Assembly: GCA_014529385.2 (NCBI GenBank)
Contig: CM043969.1
Span: forward strand, 36,701,922 to 36,765,921
DNA length: 64,000 bases
Reading direction: 5' to 3'
Origin: Adiantum capillus-veneris
Taxonomy: Eukaryota > Streptophyta > Polypodiopsida > Polypodiales > Pteridaceae
In this document: piece after piece, positions 55,897 to 57,818 of the stretch
Layout: each line of letters starts with the position of its first letter
Position numbering within the stretch: position 1 is the first letter of the stretch
Translations under genes and position numbers: made by a program
The notes under the pieces: model-generated
What the model was told of the DNA's origin: nothing
What the model saw: the letters and a program-made list of their open reading frames with translations, nothing else
Databases searched by the model: none

Positions 55897-56516
55897 GAGA
55901 GAGAGAGTTTTGGTTCTTTCAGATGTACTTTCCCTGTCGAGTGAAGCATGCAGCATCTTCGTCTGGTGTTTAACAGAAAATCCAGATTGTTTCAAGCAGT
56001 GGGTAAGATTGTGAATGCACTGAAAGAGGCATTTGCTGCACGTATAATGAGGTTTGTCATCAACTTTTATATGCTCTTTTGGGTTTGCAGGAGAAGCTTT
56101 ATCTTGAGAAATTGAAGGGGAGCGTGAAGGTGTTAGGCTACATGTGCAAGGACTGGAGTGCTATTTCTGGCAAGCTAGCTCCCATGGATGAACTTTGGAA
56201 CACCATTACCATTATACAAAATAAGGTGACACATGGATCTTGGATTCTTGTGTTTAATTAGATGCCGACTCTTTGTTGAATCTTTGCTATTCCTTACATT
56301 ACATCATATTATCAGAATCATGCAGCAATGAAGGGAGCAAAGGCAGATCCAAAGCTGGAGGTAATGCTGATAACTGCGGACAGGCACGCCAAAGTGCTGA
56401 AGCGAAAGTCGGCGCGTATGGGCCCTTGCTTCAAGATGATGGCCAGTGTAATGGCGGGTGCAAGCATTGTGTACGGATTCTATTTGTTGAATTTTGATTT
56501 GCCAGCAGTCATGTAG
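4838..56516 (+). CDS. TMEM214-like ER membrane protein, 10 exons
   Basis: Plant homologue of transmembrane protein 214, a family anchored in the endoplasmic reticulum. The human member is linked to ER-stress apoptosis; the plant role is unknown. Joining 4838-5293, 5450-5587, 5811-5984, 6069-6206, 6346-6464, 47622-47760, 47831-47960, 55923-56002, 56091-56225 and 56316-56516 gives 569 residues, near the usual plant length of about 600. Family landmarks in order: HGWQKV near residue 25; a lysine/proline-rich stretch before [25 protein letters not shown]; a VPL..VPE segment; [45 protein letters not shown]; and a C-terminal hydrophobic helix at about 544-563. All introns are GT-AG and phases agree at every junction, including the two split codons. 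The ATG sits in a good context (CCATGG). No disabling change is visible, so it is probably functional if its 41-kb intron is spliced. Confidence 0.93.
5450..5587 (+). CDS. TMEM214-like exon 2
   Basis: 46 codons, phase 0 at both ends, acceptor TTGGTTTCAG. Encodes the family-typical [15 protein letters not shown] segment. Confidence 0.93.
5811..5984 (+). CDS. TMEM214-like exon 3
   Basis: 58 codons, phase 0. Encodes [17 protein letters not shown] and a hydrophobic [13 protein letters not shown] segment. The acceptor (GCTGTGAAAG) is pyrimidine-poor but is the only one that preserves the family alignment. Confidence 0.9.
6069..6206 (+). CDS. TMEM214-like exon 4
   Basis: 46 codons, phase 0, acceptor TTCTTCAG, donor GTGAGTG. 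Encodes the [14 protein letters not shown] core and ends AWAYGQ. Confidence 0.92.
6346..6464 (+). CDS. TMEM214-like exon 5
   Basis: 39 codons plus two bases (AG). Encodes [20 protein letters not shown] through LALQFAE. The split codon is completed 41 kb downstream by the C that starts exon 6, giving AGC (Ser). Confidence 0.92.
6836..7403. repeat. 280-288 bp tandem duplication
   Basis: A unit beginning GATGATGCTATTCCAGATGT at 6836 is repeated at 7124. The copies differ by a few substitutions and a small deletion (TTTTTCCC is lost in copy 2), so the event is fairly recent. It lies just upstream of a putative primer-binding site and may be inside the LTR of the Tat-like relic. Confidence 0.88.
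7404..8122 (+). mobile_element. putative LTR end, primer site and leader of Tat-like relic
   Basis: LTR-like G/C-tract DNA ends GATGAAAACA at about 7840. Just after it, TTAGTGCCCCCACTGAGGA (about 7845-7864) closely matches the sequence beside the 5' LTR of element F (TTGGTGCCCCCACTGAGGA, minus strand, ending near 41809). That suggests a shared tRNA primer site and a related Tat-like element. The LTR start is not identified. Confidence 0.45.
8123..9250 (+). pseudogene. Tat-like Ty3 gag relic
   Basis: The frame opens [16 protein letters not shown] at 8123 and is broken by a TAG at 8171 and other stops and shifts. Further in, [10 protein letters not shown], then [10 protein letters not shown] and [14 protein letters not shown], resemble the capsid C-terminal region of element F's Gag ([10 protein letters not shown]). 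A zinc knuckle follows near 8937-8978 ([14 protein letters not shown]) in which the histidine is replaced by tyrosine. The frame ends abruptly where chromovirus E1 begins at 9253. Non-functional. Confidence 0.75.
9253..9615 (+). mobile_element. 5' LTR of E1, first part
   Basis: Starts TGTGACGTGG. Its last 110 bp (CTTTTGGGGTCTGCTTTTAG through GCAGAGTC) match the E2 LTR at 58394-58480. It breaks off at GAGTC (9611-9615), the target-site copy of element D. With 21651-21872 the LTR is about 585 bp. Confidence 0.78.
9616..9813 (+). repeat. partial extra copy of D's LTR start
   Basis: 9616-9793 repeats the first 178 bp of the LTR, which starts again at 9814. Between them are ATGCTCTGAG (9794-9803), the reverse complement of flank 9592-9601, and ACGCAGAGTC (9804-9813), a direct copy of flank 9606-9615. 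Confidence 0.85.
9814..11728 (+). mobile_element. 5' LTR of D
   Basis: About 1.9 kb, TGTTGC...GTGACA. It contains four inverted TGACG/CGTCA hairpin motifs near its start, a TATA-like CTATAAAAGC at 10659-10668 and AATAAA at 11548-11553. The next bases, GTGGTATCGAGC, resemble an initiator-Met tRNA primer site. Confidence 0.85.
9922..10187 (+). promoter_or_regulatory. four hairpin motifs with paired TGACG boxes
   Basis: 9922-9953, 9995-10032, 10069-10100 and 10157-10187 share the plan (G)ATGCGTCAC-spacer-GTGAC-GCATC, an interrupted inverted repeat. Each has a CGTCA/GTCAC box opposite a TGACG/GTGAC box. TGACG is the core of plant as-1 type bZIP sites. They recur in the 3' LTR and in the solo LTR. 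A regulatory role is inferred. Confidence 0.45.
12080..12690 (+). pseudogene. gag-like frame of element D
   Basis: Interrupted reading frames encode pieces typical of a Ty3 Gag: a DTFDGR-like start, then [28 protein letters not shown] and [13 protein letters not shown], then [19 protein letters not shown] from about 12459. Stops and frameshifts separate them. No zinc knuckle or pol domain follows up to the Copia insertion or beyond it. Assignment rests on the WW..L..F..EFF pattern and on position just after the primer site. Confidence 0.6.
12691..13944. other. non-coding internal DNA of D
   Basis: No domain is recognisable. A 43-bp unit (CTACGGAGAAGTGCTTTTAC through the following TAGCAACTTTTGGTT) is tandemly repeated at about 13489-13575. 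Confidence 0.5.
13950..14176 (-). mobile_element. Copia 3' LTR
   Basis: 227 bp, reading TGTTGGAATT...ATGGTAACA on the + strand. It differs from the other LTR at one position (AATAGAGAG against AATAGATAG). A TATA-like TATATAC lies near 14069-14075. Confidence 0.93.
14252..18538 (-). CDS. Copia Gag-Pol polyprotein
   Basis: A single uninterrupted frame of 1428 codons from the ATG at 18538 ([10 protein letters not shown]). An in-frame ATG at 18598 would add 20 residues, but the shorter start fits Copia Gags better. In order: Gag with [15 protein letters not shown]; zinc knuckle at about residue 284 ([14 protein letters not shown]); aspartic protease [10 protein letters not shown] (Asp about 370); integrase with [34 protein letters not shown] and [13 protein letters not shown] with [18 protein letters not shown] and YVDD (1111-1114); RNase H with SDSDWAG, SSCEAEY and [12 protein letters not shown]. 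All catalytic residues that I can check are present, so the element is potentially autonomous. Confidence 0.95.
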   Translation of the reverse strand: MADNNNTDVFKMFAAEDRLDGDNYPMWAYMMQHVLVSKGVWNIMQGIDVRPGSEDVGDVEDVAGLAARIAAVRVVLPTAEQARWDVKDAQAHALIALSVKRIIIPHIRSAKSAKQAWDILASLYASRNEAKIALLRKELESKIMHEEDDMDTFLASVKDINEQLISAGEVISDSSLVQTVLDALPDSYQTFASTWRLMTQGNPEVVKFDALCTLLLQESLSRKNRTRQRAVEQAFIASQRKGGNSNAATSYGSAASGKNSVPNASTGSTSSGNSGDKGKKKMRCHYCKANDHLIKSCPKLKAKEAKKKEGGSTANAGSTTNAAIVESSVKGDCDADVDAEWAFSAECTYNPAVHDACLSVAADSHVWYFDSGATKHITSHRELFTSLESVPHGNSVTCANNASYPVQGVGKIVLTAANGSSFTLVDALYVPGIKKNLLSVSALARLGLVVKFVDDRCTVHDLSFGDEIVASGLLCRGLYKLTLYDKCGQNFANAVADSRAISDAKLWHARFGHLNFASLLRLQKSDMVASLPPLEAPIKHVCEGCILGKMQRSKFPKDGSVRATCRLQLVHSDVCGPMQTPSLGNYLYFVTFIDDYSRHAWVFPLKAKSEVFMCFKQFLAMAENVSKCTMGTLRSDRGGEYMSHEFNAFLASRGIKHQCTVPYTPQQNGVAERKNRSLTEMARCMVKSQALPHSFWLEAIMCATYVLNRCPTKALQSITPYEAWHDRKPSIEHMRVFGCLAYALVPQVQRRKLDDKVVKCIFVGYSAESKGYRLYHPQTKRILVSRDVVFVEDSVQPLLSCTRDSNVSSQDIYDTLLPLFSGGNTNVSSNEANVQPMGVSENVLEQPITDADVHDVLDEERAENEQARGMPKWLVHTLRDSKLDAPLSSRTRSGSRHASYASDCYALAVSSLHDVEEPLSFDEAQNSENWIAAMKSEYDALIENDTWTLCDLPLGKKAIGTKWVYKLKRKPDGEIDRHKARLVAKGYAQQKGIDYEETFAPTCRMTTVRFLCALAAHFGWDVHQSDIVTAFLNGDIFEEVYVTQPRGFVIKGQEDKVCKCKKALYGLKQSPRAWYEKADTHLVKRGFRNSPTESTLYVKREDDVFLIVVLYVDDLLITGPNEGHIAEFKADLNATFKMKDLGLLHHYLGIQFKQCDGGIALCQKSYIETLLCKFGLEDCKPIATPMETGLKLSLHDAGDPADVTLYQTAVGCLIYVCNTRPDIQFAVSQVSRFMHSPGSKHWQAVKRIFRYLSGTLHLGLFYPKGGSLPPDLHAFSDSDWAGCFDTRVSTSGFCFMLGSSCISWLSKKQPTVATSSCEAEYRAVFTATVECVWLRRLMADLGVGQDTANTIYTDSQSALAVARNPVFHARTKHIEVHYHYVRERLSAGEISLAYVPTQDNLADLFTKALSREKLEAFRKALGLLPFVD
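18901..19127 (-). mobile_element. Copia 5' LTR
   Basis: 227 bp. The + strand bases just left of it (GCTCTGATACCAAT) are the reverse complement of the tRNA-Met primer site, which fixes this copy as the 5' LTR. Confidence 0.93.
19133..19746 (+). other. 3' internal part of element D
   Basis: Resumes D after the Copia insertion. It holds an imperfect direct duplication: CCTAGACTAACA...TGATTTCTAGGAGGATTATTC near 19277-19346, and again near 19390-19454. No domain is recognised. It ends GTGAGGGA before the 3' LTR. Confidence 0.6.
19747..21645 (+). mobile_element. 3' LTR of D
   Basis: About 1.9 kb, same ends as the 5' LTR, followed by GAGTC. It shows scattered substitutions and lacks a segment of about 25 bp found in the 5' LTR near 10735-10760. 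D is therefore clearly older than the Copia inside it. Confidence 0.88.
21651..21872 (+). mobile_element. 5' LTR of E1, second part, and primer site
   Basis: Continues the E1 LTR after the D insertion and aligns with E2 at 58480-58691. Shared landmarks are AAGAAATACCGAAAGGG and GCCAATATCTCTAGGC. It ends TGTTACA and is followed by TGGTATATGAGTGCC, a mutated initiator-Met primer site. Confidence 0.8.
21938..22614 (+). pseudogene. E1 gag relic with zinc knuckle
   Basis: The frame from 21938 ([18 protein letters not shown]) ends at a TAG at 22157-22159. A later frame ends with a perfect CX2CX4HX4C zinc knuckle at 22549-22590 ([14 protein letters not shown]). The central capsid region is largely missing or frameshifted: E1 passes from the N-terminal segment to the nucleocapsid within a few hundred bases. 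Inactive. Confidence 0.75.
22615..23640 (+). pseudogene. E1 protease and N-terminal reverse transcriptase
   Basis: [14 protein letters not shown] near 22779-22820 corresponds to the retropepsin active-site region. The protease C-terminus follows ([20 protein letters not shown]). RT begins with [20 protein letters not shown] and [10 protein letters not shown], where the next codon is a stop at 23532. It runs to [13 protein letters not shown] near 23630 and there loses homology, about 85 bp short of the conserved MPFG motif. Confidence 0.78.
23929..24558 (+). CDS. unrecognised 209-codon ORF in the insertion
   Basis: Open frame starting [15 protein letters not shown]. It is rich in His, Met, Cys and Phe and contains [20 protein letters not shown] near residue 145. 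No known domain is seen. An overlapping 77-codon frame (23699-23932) precedes it. It might be the coding remnant of a non-autonomous retroelement or captured host sequence. Nothing shows that it is expressed. Confidence 0.3.
   Translation: MIPFHRHDMLHVEHDSLMNEHGCMRMIHEKMKCLHPRNSHSMSLPWHDTVSERSQERLGIKNLHSHCDLPPLIHLDKKDKFRPHCLRVFDERFGTPSLCSSTLYAQFFERVVFFQSLYMEWVCSCFCVGSVFQEFSASKILEEDRRMTIDEVEALRSQMTLCRFRCGPKKQALQTFMKFKYRMTHASEWAGEESFLGFQQLLAISLDAI
24837..25661 (+). mobile_element. LTR-like sequence with CAGCGTTTTCAGC array
   Basis: Starts TGTTGGGAACTAGG and ends CATCTTACA, as LTRs do, and is 825 bp long. The stretch 25010-25230 repeats a degenerate CCAGCGTTTTCAGC unit about eight times. A possible purine tract (GAAAAGGAGGGGA) lies further upstream at 24581-24593, so the true LTR start could be there. 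There is no partner LTR. Confidence 0.45.
25662..26400 (+). pseudogene. E1 RT C-terminal half and RNase H
   Basis: [19 protein letters not shown], then FFDDDIIFS in place of the usual YVDD-type motif, then [27 protein letters not shown]-like [20 protein letters not shown], and RNase H ([20 protein letters not shown]). Stops at 26116 and 26305 and frame shifts break it. Confidence 0.8.
26401..27540 (+). pseudogene. E1 integrase relic
   Basis: Integrase N-terminal zinc-binding region ([25 protein letters not shown]), catalytic region with AMDFIFDLP, then [26 protein letters not shown] and an STDG-like QTDGQ (mutated to a stop). Many in-frame stops. It aligns with E2 at 61900-62510. Confidence 0.8.
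27541..28013 (+). pseudogene. E1 integrase C-terminus and chromodomain
   Basis: [20 protein letters not shown] and [10 protein letters not shown] are typical of the Ty3 integrase C-terminus. After a stop at 27848 comes a chromodomain-like segment with [20 protein letters not shown]. This places E1 in the chromoviruses, whose chromodomain targets integration to particular chromatin. Confidence 0.78.
28371..30355 (-). mobile_element. solo LTR of the D family
   Basis: 1,985 bp, the reverse complement of the LTRs of D (starts TGTCACAAACGGGAGCGC, ends GCCAATTTGGCAACA). It is flanked by a perfect 5-bp duplication CTAGA (28366-28370 and 30356-30360). No internal sequence is present. This is the product of recombination between two LTRs of one inserted element. 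Confidence 0.93.
30356..32037 (+). pseudogene. Tat-like Ty3 RNase H and integrase relic (G)
   Basis: Begins in the second RNase H ([18 protein letters not shown]) and continues with [13 protein letters not shown], integrase [50 protein letters not shown] and [14 protein letters not shown]. It ends with a C-terminal [12 protein letters not shown] that matches element F. Stops (for example at 31317) and frameshifts inactivate it. It may be the 3' half of the same old element whose gag lies at 8123-9250. Confidence 0.8.
32138..32165. repeat. (TG)n microsatellite
   Basis: A GT/TG dinucleotide run that ends six bases before the left LTR of element F. Confidence 0.9.
32172..34856 (-). mobile_element. 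F 3' LTR
   Basis: 2685 bp with a (GA)n tract at 32430-32467. On the minus strand a TATA-like AAATATATAG lies near 32518-32527. No coding function seen. Confidence 0.93.
34885..40164 (-). CDS. F Gag-Pol polyprotein, dual RNase H
   Basis: 1759 codons without interruption. In order: Gag capsid (from [20 protein letters not shown]); zinc knuckle 246-259 ([14 protein letters not shown]); protease-like [10 protein letters not shown] (Asp about 459; DGG replaces the usual DSG/DTG); RT with [36 protein letters not shown] and FIDD (846-849); an RT-linked RNase H in which the usual DAS reads SSS and TDH reads TAE; a second RNase H with FFDGA (Asp about 1140), NNEAEY, VKGDALL and NEDADLLA; integrase with a zinc-binding N-terminus, then Asp 1422, Asp 1482 and Glu 1518, the last two separated by 35 residues. 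A second RNase H is the hallmark of the plant Tat lineage. No chromodomain. Potentially autonomous. Confidence 0.95.
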   Translation of the reverse strand: MESQRQMSGYPLFFGEPGEDAELFLANFKMSCRIKRIVTDQERVEMFEVVLRKDASTWFDSLPEEVKGNYTKVLNRFKRYFFDPQNTQKLWQDIVSHKQKNLDDYYLYKQEFLRLWALWIRNVANPGYGAEFLKKERFIAGLFPDLKVKVEAGALATFDAAETRAAEKYRKLKCLRGEVPIEGLRPKGKSQASTSRELPEVTTEVIEKLNESLSSLSIHLAQAVGPKGQAKKSEERDPRPRRVLQCWNCGESGHGMYNCPWPRGEPGRPNLNYPVMNAGEGAGQQPRLLQRPNGPRPPPQGVEGVPPLPDPNVHVVEVTNSNEVDMEANGIKRGRGKGKEKEGVPSQSDHGQGKKAKETKEAKRTRRRINLQDFPLGHGMAPYNLLEDMRGKGPDISWPQFLALCPQVRRDLTKAVSTRRKVKESFPVVKIAHAEMNEDITPVLDCYIKGRLVRKGLVDGGAQICIMTEGLMQRLGMHIHETPEIKVKMANNSKARCVGICKNVFVEAFGIKKAVDFYVMSTKGSGYPFILGRPWLMRMRALQDWESGKLICRNDNHKKVVFDMKEQRQEELHEESSQSETEEGWTDSTSEEESSSSITEKESSIEVMGVRFKPRNQETSCQGLEEVGPQENEGVQDEGMLEGMLSTTLTKDEREEFKCVLRKFPRLFAKDYTDVRGVDTVQHKIELKPEATPKAQKLRRLGVIKEQALLKEVRKLLAAGFIYPVENSEWVSPVVVTPKKNGKWRVCVDYRPLNEATKRDHFPLPFQDEILNEVAGHETYTVCDGYSGYFQIGIALEDQLKTTFITPWGCYAFRVMPFGLTNAPATFQRFMNMVFQAFFGKSIRVFIDDFCIYSSKSLHLQRVEEGLKKLYDMGGQLNPDKCHIGEDEVILLGHKVSYKGIEVDPSKAKALIELPSPKSLKEVISFIQKVKYMSHFIHLASELLHPLQKLTQQVEFAWSDELEEYFCNIKFILSELPTLMPPCWEYTFFVSSSVGRETIGAVLLQQDPHSTRMRPIYFASRVMNALERDYTEAELMMLSLMFAVRKFRSYLLPKPFVILTAENLFPWVSSQMNLSTRISKWIMELQEFQYSFKVEDSVRAQLVGILTYRVHEKEIKVPEVKTLPLPPPKSIPNAFTLFFDGAFRRATGKAGGGLVLLNPSGEVVMKEKVNLPGSTSNNEAEYDTLLHGLKMCIGQGIQRLMVKGDALLIVKQILGIWACKNESLRTKVHAIRRLFNQFEEVQLYHIPRKQNEDADLLAQQVVTCVEKEVQVIMVAATIKQPRYQGLESLTPIISYILEGEFPQDFTKAQKRRLMKTASAYLFLEGSLYQRGRDQVCRRVPTIEEIPAILKGLHEEACGGHFAQELTMKKILLAGYVWPSLHVDIQHWCKSCHNCQVNGNRRLVYGPRQIVLANGPFEKWGIDAMGPLPRTKNGKLYILVAVDYMTRWVEAQSVAKVNERTVSKFVYTHICCRFGTPLEIVSDNGPGFRKGLLTEVCEELHILHRHSTPYYPQSNGLVEKANGVIAGIIRKMVKNKTKLWDDFLDGALWAYRTTYREATEFTPFHLVYGQEALQPIELNIPTMRLHDKAAQDDQEAWMDRLLTLAELEWKREAAYECYKRKATQAKEKLDKKLKDKGINEGDLVLRYDNRLDNRFDAKFETRWQGPYIVKKDFNSSYYQLMDLNGKEHSRKVNGYRLKPYLSRLLPKDLPKICPKAAVLCKYCYMKHECNSSQNSEGPNNEDLVKDSEALSLEKMLYDGT
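40214..40672 (-). CDS. F pre-gag ORF a, F-box-like start
   Basis: 152 codons, located 49 bp upstream of gag-pol and in the same orientation. It is acidic. Residues about 15-50 ([20 protein letters not shown], then EL..KELLV) resemble an F-box. FIQTACALG and [19 protein letters not shown] follow. It is a paralogue of the neighbouring ORF at 40719-41273: VRRLPH, FIQ..CAL, W.V, RL.F.EF.P.L.LINSLPF and R.L..A are shared in order. Extra ORFs before gag are known in some Tat-lineage elements such as Ogre, but I do not recognise this protein. The F-box reading is an inference from a short motif. Confidence 0.75.
   Translation of the reverse strand: MSRNFVAQVESLNLANLIGLDEDVLYEIVRRLPHSDCVELEGKELLVNCYFLTAFDEHEDLVFIQTACALGIVEQVQFITWDVVALLDPENEVLEISVYRLSFEEFQPFLELINSLPFCFDQTNRDLIEAWIAEEENLEWYFLTSSFAGEWF
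40719..41273 (-). CDS. F pre-gag ORF b, paralogue of ORF a
   Basis: 184 codons. After a hydrophobic start ([11 protein letters not shown]) comes [20 protein letters not shown], closer to the F-box consensus than ORF a because it keeps the Pro-x-Glu-Leu start. [10 protein letters not shown] and [20 protein letters not shown] follow. It is more basic than ORF a. The true start may be an internal Met or lie after splicing. It and ORF a probably arose by tandem duplication followed by divergence. Function unknown. Confidence 0.72.
   Translation of the reverse strand: MYVCFFFVQVVTRNKKTIICSNWECVCSESSILRDLALLPIELQEQVVRRLPHNKRVVKLRRKVLRVDSIFLLLLGTKEDRAFIQLVCALRLVNRVKFGVWRVHFTIEEDSSGNLRPEFTLHRLTFGEFFPHLRLINSLPFAFNKGDRELFRACLNKESIEKIANLYKFSSFSTFYDTLFIETL
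41300..41518 (-). CDS. F small pre-gag ORF c
   Basis: 72 codons ([20 protein letters not shown] at the start, [10 protein letters not shown] and FDVHVFILF at the end). A degenerate second copy lies next to it at 41540-41751. It sits 26 bp upstream of ORF b. No domain recognised. Conservation of the two copies at protein level suggests that it was once coding. Confidence 0.45.
   Translation of the reverse strand: MDNGPGIEVFPFHFTPHIRINVAISRKIHFQQRMVFMFGAQRAGEILASPNPVILPLINYHTSFDVHVFILF
41540..41751 (-). pseudogene. F small ORF c, duplicated broken copy
   Basis: From an ATG at 41751 ([20 protein letters not shown]) the frame follows ORF c ([12 protein letters not shown] against [13 protein letters not shown]). 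It shifts by one base near 41650 and then continues as [10 protein letters not shown] and LDVYIFVLF to a stop at 41540. It lies closer to the 5' LTR than ORF c. Confidence 0.55.
41828..44548 (-). mobile_element. F 5' LTR
   Basis: 2721 bp, nearly identical to the left LTR. The (GA)n tract here is 74 bp (42086-42159) against 38 bp. It would drive transcription leftwards into the pre-gag ORFs. Confidence 0.93.
42086..42159. repeat. (GA)n microsatellite in F 5' LTR
   Basis: An uninterrupted GA run of 74 bp. The corresponding run in the other LTR (32430-32467) is 38 bp. Confidence 0.95.
44549..46250 (+). mobile_element. retroelement DNA flanking F, LTR-like
   Basis: Continuation of the sequence into which F inserted, so possibly the 3' end of relic G. 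It includes a tandem duplication, a TATA-like GGGTATATAGCC at 45229-45240 and a purine-rich stretch. It has no open coding frame with a known domain. LTR edges are not defined (one candidate start is TGTTGAGATT near 44819). Confidence 0.35.
44860..45203. repeat. 172-bp tandem duplication
   Basis: The unit starting CTTCGAGCCGTGT at 44860 is repeated at 45032 with only a few substitutions. It lies within the LTR-like region. Confidence 0.9.
46380..46510 (+). pseudogene. Copia-type gag fragment
   Basis: A short frame reads [20 protein letters not shown] followed by [12 protein letters not shown], which resembles the L-W-x-x-L segment of Copia Gags. Nothing else of a Copia element is adjacent. 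Low confidence. Confidence 0.35.
46511..47621. other. end of intron 5, no element recognised
   Basis: No domain or repeat recognised. It ends at the acceptor TACTTGTGCAG of exon 6. Confidence 0.5.
47622..47760 (+). CDS. TMEM214-like exon 6
   Basis: 139 bp. Its first base completes the Ser codon from exon 5; then come 46 codons ending DASRTK at the donor GTATGAC. It contains [16 protein letters not shown], the best conserved stretch of the protein. Confidence 0.93.
47831..47960 (+). CDS. TMEM214-like exon 7
   Basis: 130 bp after a 70-bp intron. Encodes [19 protein letters not shown] through LESASK and ends with one base (G) of a split codon. Donor GTTGGC. Confidence 0.92.
48125..48960 (+). 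other. unassigned retroelement-like DNA
   Basis: A 72-codon frame (48125-48343) and low-complexity coding-like pieces ([15 protein letters not shown]) are seen without a recognisable domain. The block ACAGGTAGCAA...GACCCCCTGATGTTAG is repeated at about 48336-48380 and 48393-48436. AAGAAATACCGAAAGGGGCG near 48897 is shared with the LTRs of E1 and E2. Confidence 0.4.
49804..50003. repeat. 100-bp tandem duplication in gag relic
   Basis: The unit beginning CAATGGCCAAGGCACATCG at 49804 is repeated at 49904, nearly identical. Confidence 0.93.
50193..50448. repeat. 128-bp tandem duplication in gag relic
   Basis: The unit beginning GGACAGGCACCCGCCACATG at 50193 is repeated at 50321, identical as far as I can see. 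It shifts the gag frame. Confidence 0.93.
50770..54500 (-). pseudogene. degenerate Copia element, inverted
   Basis: Read leftwards: Gag N-terminus ([14 protein letters not shown] near 54450), zinc knuckle ([14 protein letters not shown] near 53780), protease [10 protein letters not shown], integrase ([23 protein letters not shown] and MDDFSRYT at 53357-52953, then [10 protein letters not shown]), RT ([20 protein letters not shown] and [14 protein letters not shown] near 51800, [12 protein letters not shown], and DVDD at the catalytic site) and RNase H up to about 50780. Stops and frameshifts occur throughout. LTRs are not found. Confidence 0.85.
54703..55152 (-). pseudogene. LINE endonuclease fragment
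   Basis: 150 codons containing [12 protein letters not shown], then [14 protein letters not shown], the C-terminal SDH signature of the apurinic-type endonuclease of non-LTR retrotransposons. Only this part is present, with no RT nearby. It abuts the Copia relic. Confidence 0.7.
55153..55860. other. intron 7 DNA with no recognised element
   Basis: A 127-codon hydrophobic frame at 55272-55655 shows no domain and is probably chance. Nothing else seen. Confidence 0.45.
55867..55907. repeat. (GA)n microsatellite
   Basis: GA run with one GC interruption, just upstream of the acceptor of exon 8. Confidence 0.9.
55923..56002 (+). CDS. TMEM214-like exon 8
   Basis: 80 bp. AT completes the Asp codon; then 26 codons ([20 protein letters not shown] and onward to KQW). 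Phase 0 at the donor GTAAGATT. Confidence 0.9.
56091..56225 (+). CDS. TMEM214-like exon 9
   Basis: 45 codons, [18 protein letters not shown] through IIQNK, phase 0, acceptor GGGTTTGCAG. Confidence 0.92.
56316..56516 (+). CDS. TMEM214-like exon 10, C-terminal anchor
   Basis: 66 codons plus TAG. Encodes a basic segment ([12 protein letters not shown]) followed by a hydrophobic helix ([20 protein letters not shown]) and DLPAVM. The acceptor ATTATCAG is chosen over the nearby CATGCAG because only it preserves phase 0. Confidence 0.9.
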   Translation, partial: NHAAMKGAKADPKLEVMLITADRHAKVLKRKSARMGPCFKMMASVMAGASIVYGFYLLNFDLPAVM

Positions 56517-57009
56517 GGTGATGGGGCCTTATTGAGAAGCACTCCAGGTTTTGTGACCTATACTCATTTAGGGTGGGGGCCCTCAAATGAGGGCTAGGGC
56601 CCTGTCCTTTTGCTGAGAATCGAGTGCTACAACAGGGCATAGGAAGGGACAATTCAACCCTTATTACGTGGGACGACAACCTGCTTGGAATTATCTTGCT
56701 TAGTTGGAGACGGATGCCTGTTGTACAAAAAGGAGTCGAGGGCTCTGGAGCTATTCTTTCATGTGAGCCATGTTGTCGAATGTTGCTTCTTGAGATGGTT
56801 TGATTTATCAATCTCAGGTCTTTTTGAACCTCTTGCATTCTTTTGTCGATGCCGAAGGCAATCAGCATCTGATTGATAACATGACCAGTAACACAGAAAG
56901 GAGCTTTTGTTTTACCACTTGAAGTTCACTGCCTCGCTCAAATAAGTTGCTTGAACAGGTGAACTCAATTGGTTTTTCATGTGAGGTGGAAAGACACACG
57001 TACAATAGA

Positions 57010-57269
57010 TTGCCCCTGAAGAATGCAACATCACTCACAATAGGGTGGAATAAAGGGTACTAAAGTTTTTTTGAGTTGCTCAATCAGAAATCCACTGCCT
57101 TCTGCTGGTCTCTCTCGTGCTCGTGAGTGTTTGGGGAAAATCATTTTCCTTTCATGAGCTTTCCAAAAGGAAAATTTGAAAATTTGCTCCTGAAGCATGC
57201 AACATTACTCACAATAGGGTGGAATAAAGGGTTCTAAAGTTTTTTGACTTGCTCAATCAGAAATCCACT
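57010..57269. repeat. direct repeat of about 85 bp
   Basis: TTGCCCCTGAAGAATGCAAC (57010) and TTGCTCCTGAAGCATGCAAC (57184) start two copies that both run to CAATCAGAAATCCACTG. They are separated by about 89 bp. Each carries AATAAA. Confidence 0.85.
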
Positions 57270-57710
57270 GTATTTTCACCCTCTTCCTCAAAATCTGGGT
57301 GGGGTTTTTCCTTTTCCTCTCGACCAGCATTTTCAAAATGCAGCAAAAAGATCTTTTGGAACAGATGGTTTGGATTTGAAGGTAAGAATAAAGCTCTAGT
57401 GACTTGTCCTGAGGATTTAATCTAATTGTAATGTTTGGAGCTTGAAGCTTCTTGGGTGTGGCTTCATGTTCCTGTGGGCTAACACTAGTGCTTAAATGTT
57501 GCACTTACCTTGCCAAGGATCTTATTTTACAGCAAAGAAGTGAGTGCAACTTTGTTCAATGGATTGTGCTCAACAATTGTCTGATTGGGCTGATCATAAG
57601 TTATAGAGTGGGGTGGATTAGGACAAGAAGGTGAAGGTTCACTTTAAAAGAATAAAATGAAAGAGAAAAAGGTTTTTAAATGAAAAGACCCATCAAGTGA
57701 AGAATAGAAT

Positions 57711-57818
57711 GAAAGAAGATTTCAACTATTCACACAAAAAGGAAGGTCCAATCAATAATGGAAAGAAAGAAGATTTCAACTATTCACACAAAAAGGAAGG
57801 TCCAATCAATAATGGAAA
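57711..57818. repeat. 54-bp tandem duplication
   Basis: The unit GAAAGAAGATTTCAACTATT... at 57711 is repeated at 57765 almost perfectly, period 54. Confidence 0.9.

Larger units (their letters stand above)
47961..55922 (+). other. expanded intron 7 (7,962 bp)
   Basis: Runs from GTTGGCTTCG to GGTTCTTTCAG. The split codon G|AT (Asp) restores the frame at exon 8. It holds a Ty3 gag relic on the + strand, an inverted Copia relic and a LINE endonuclease fragment. Confidence 0.85.
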
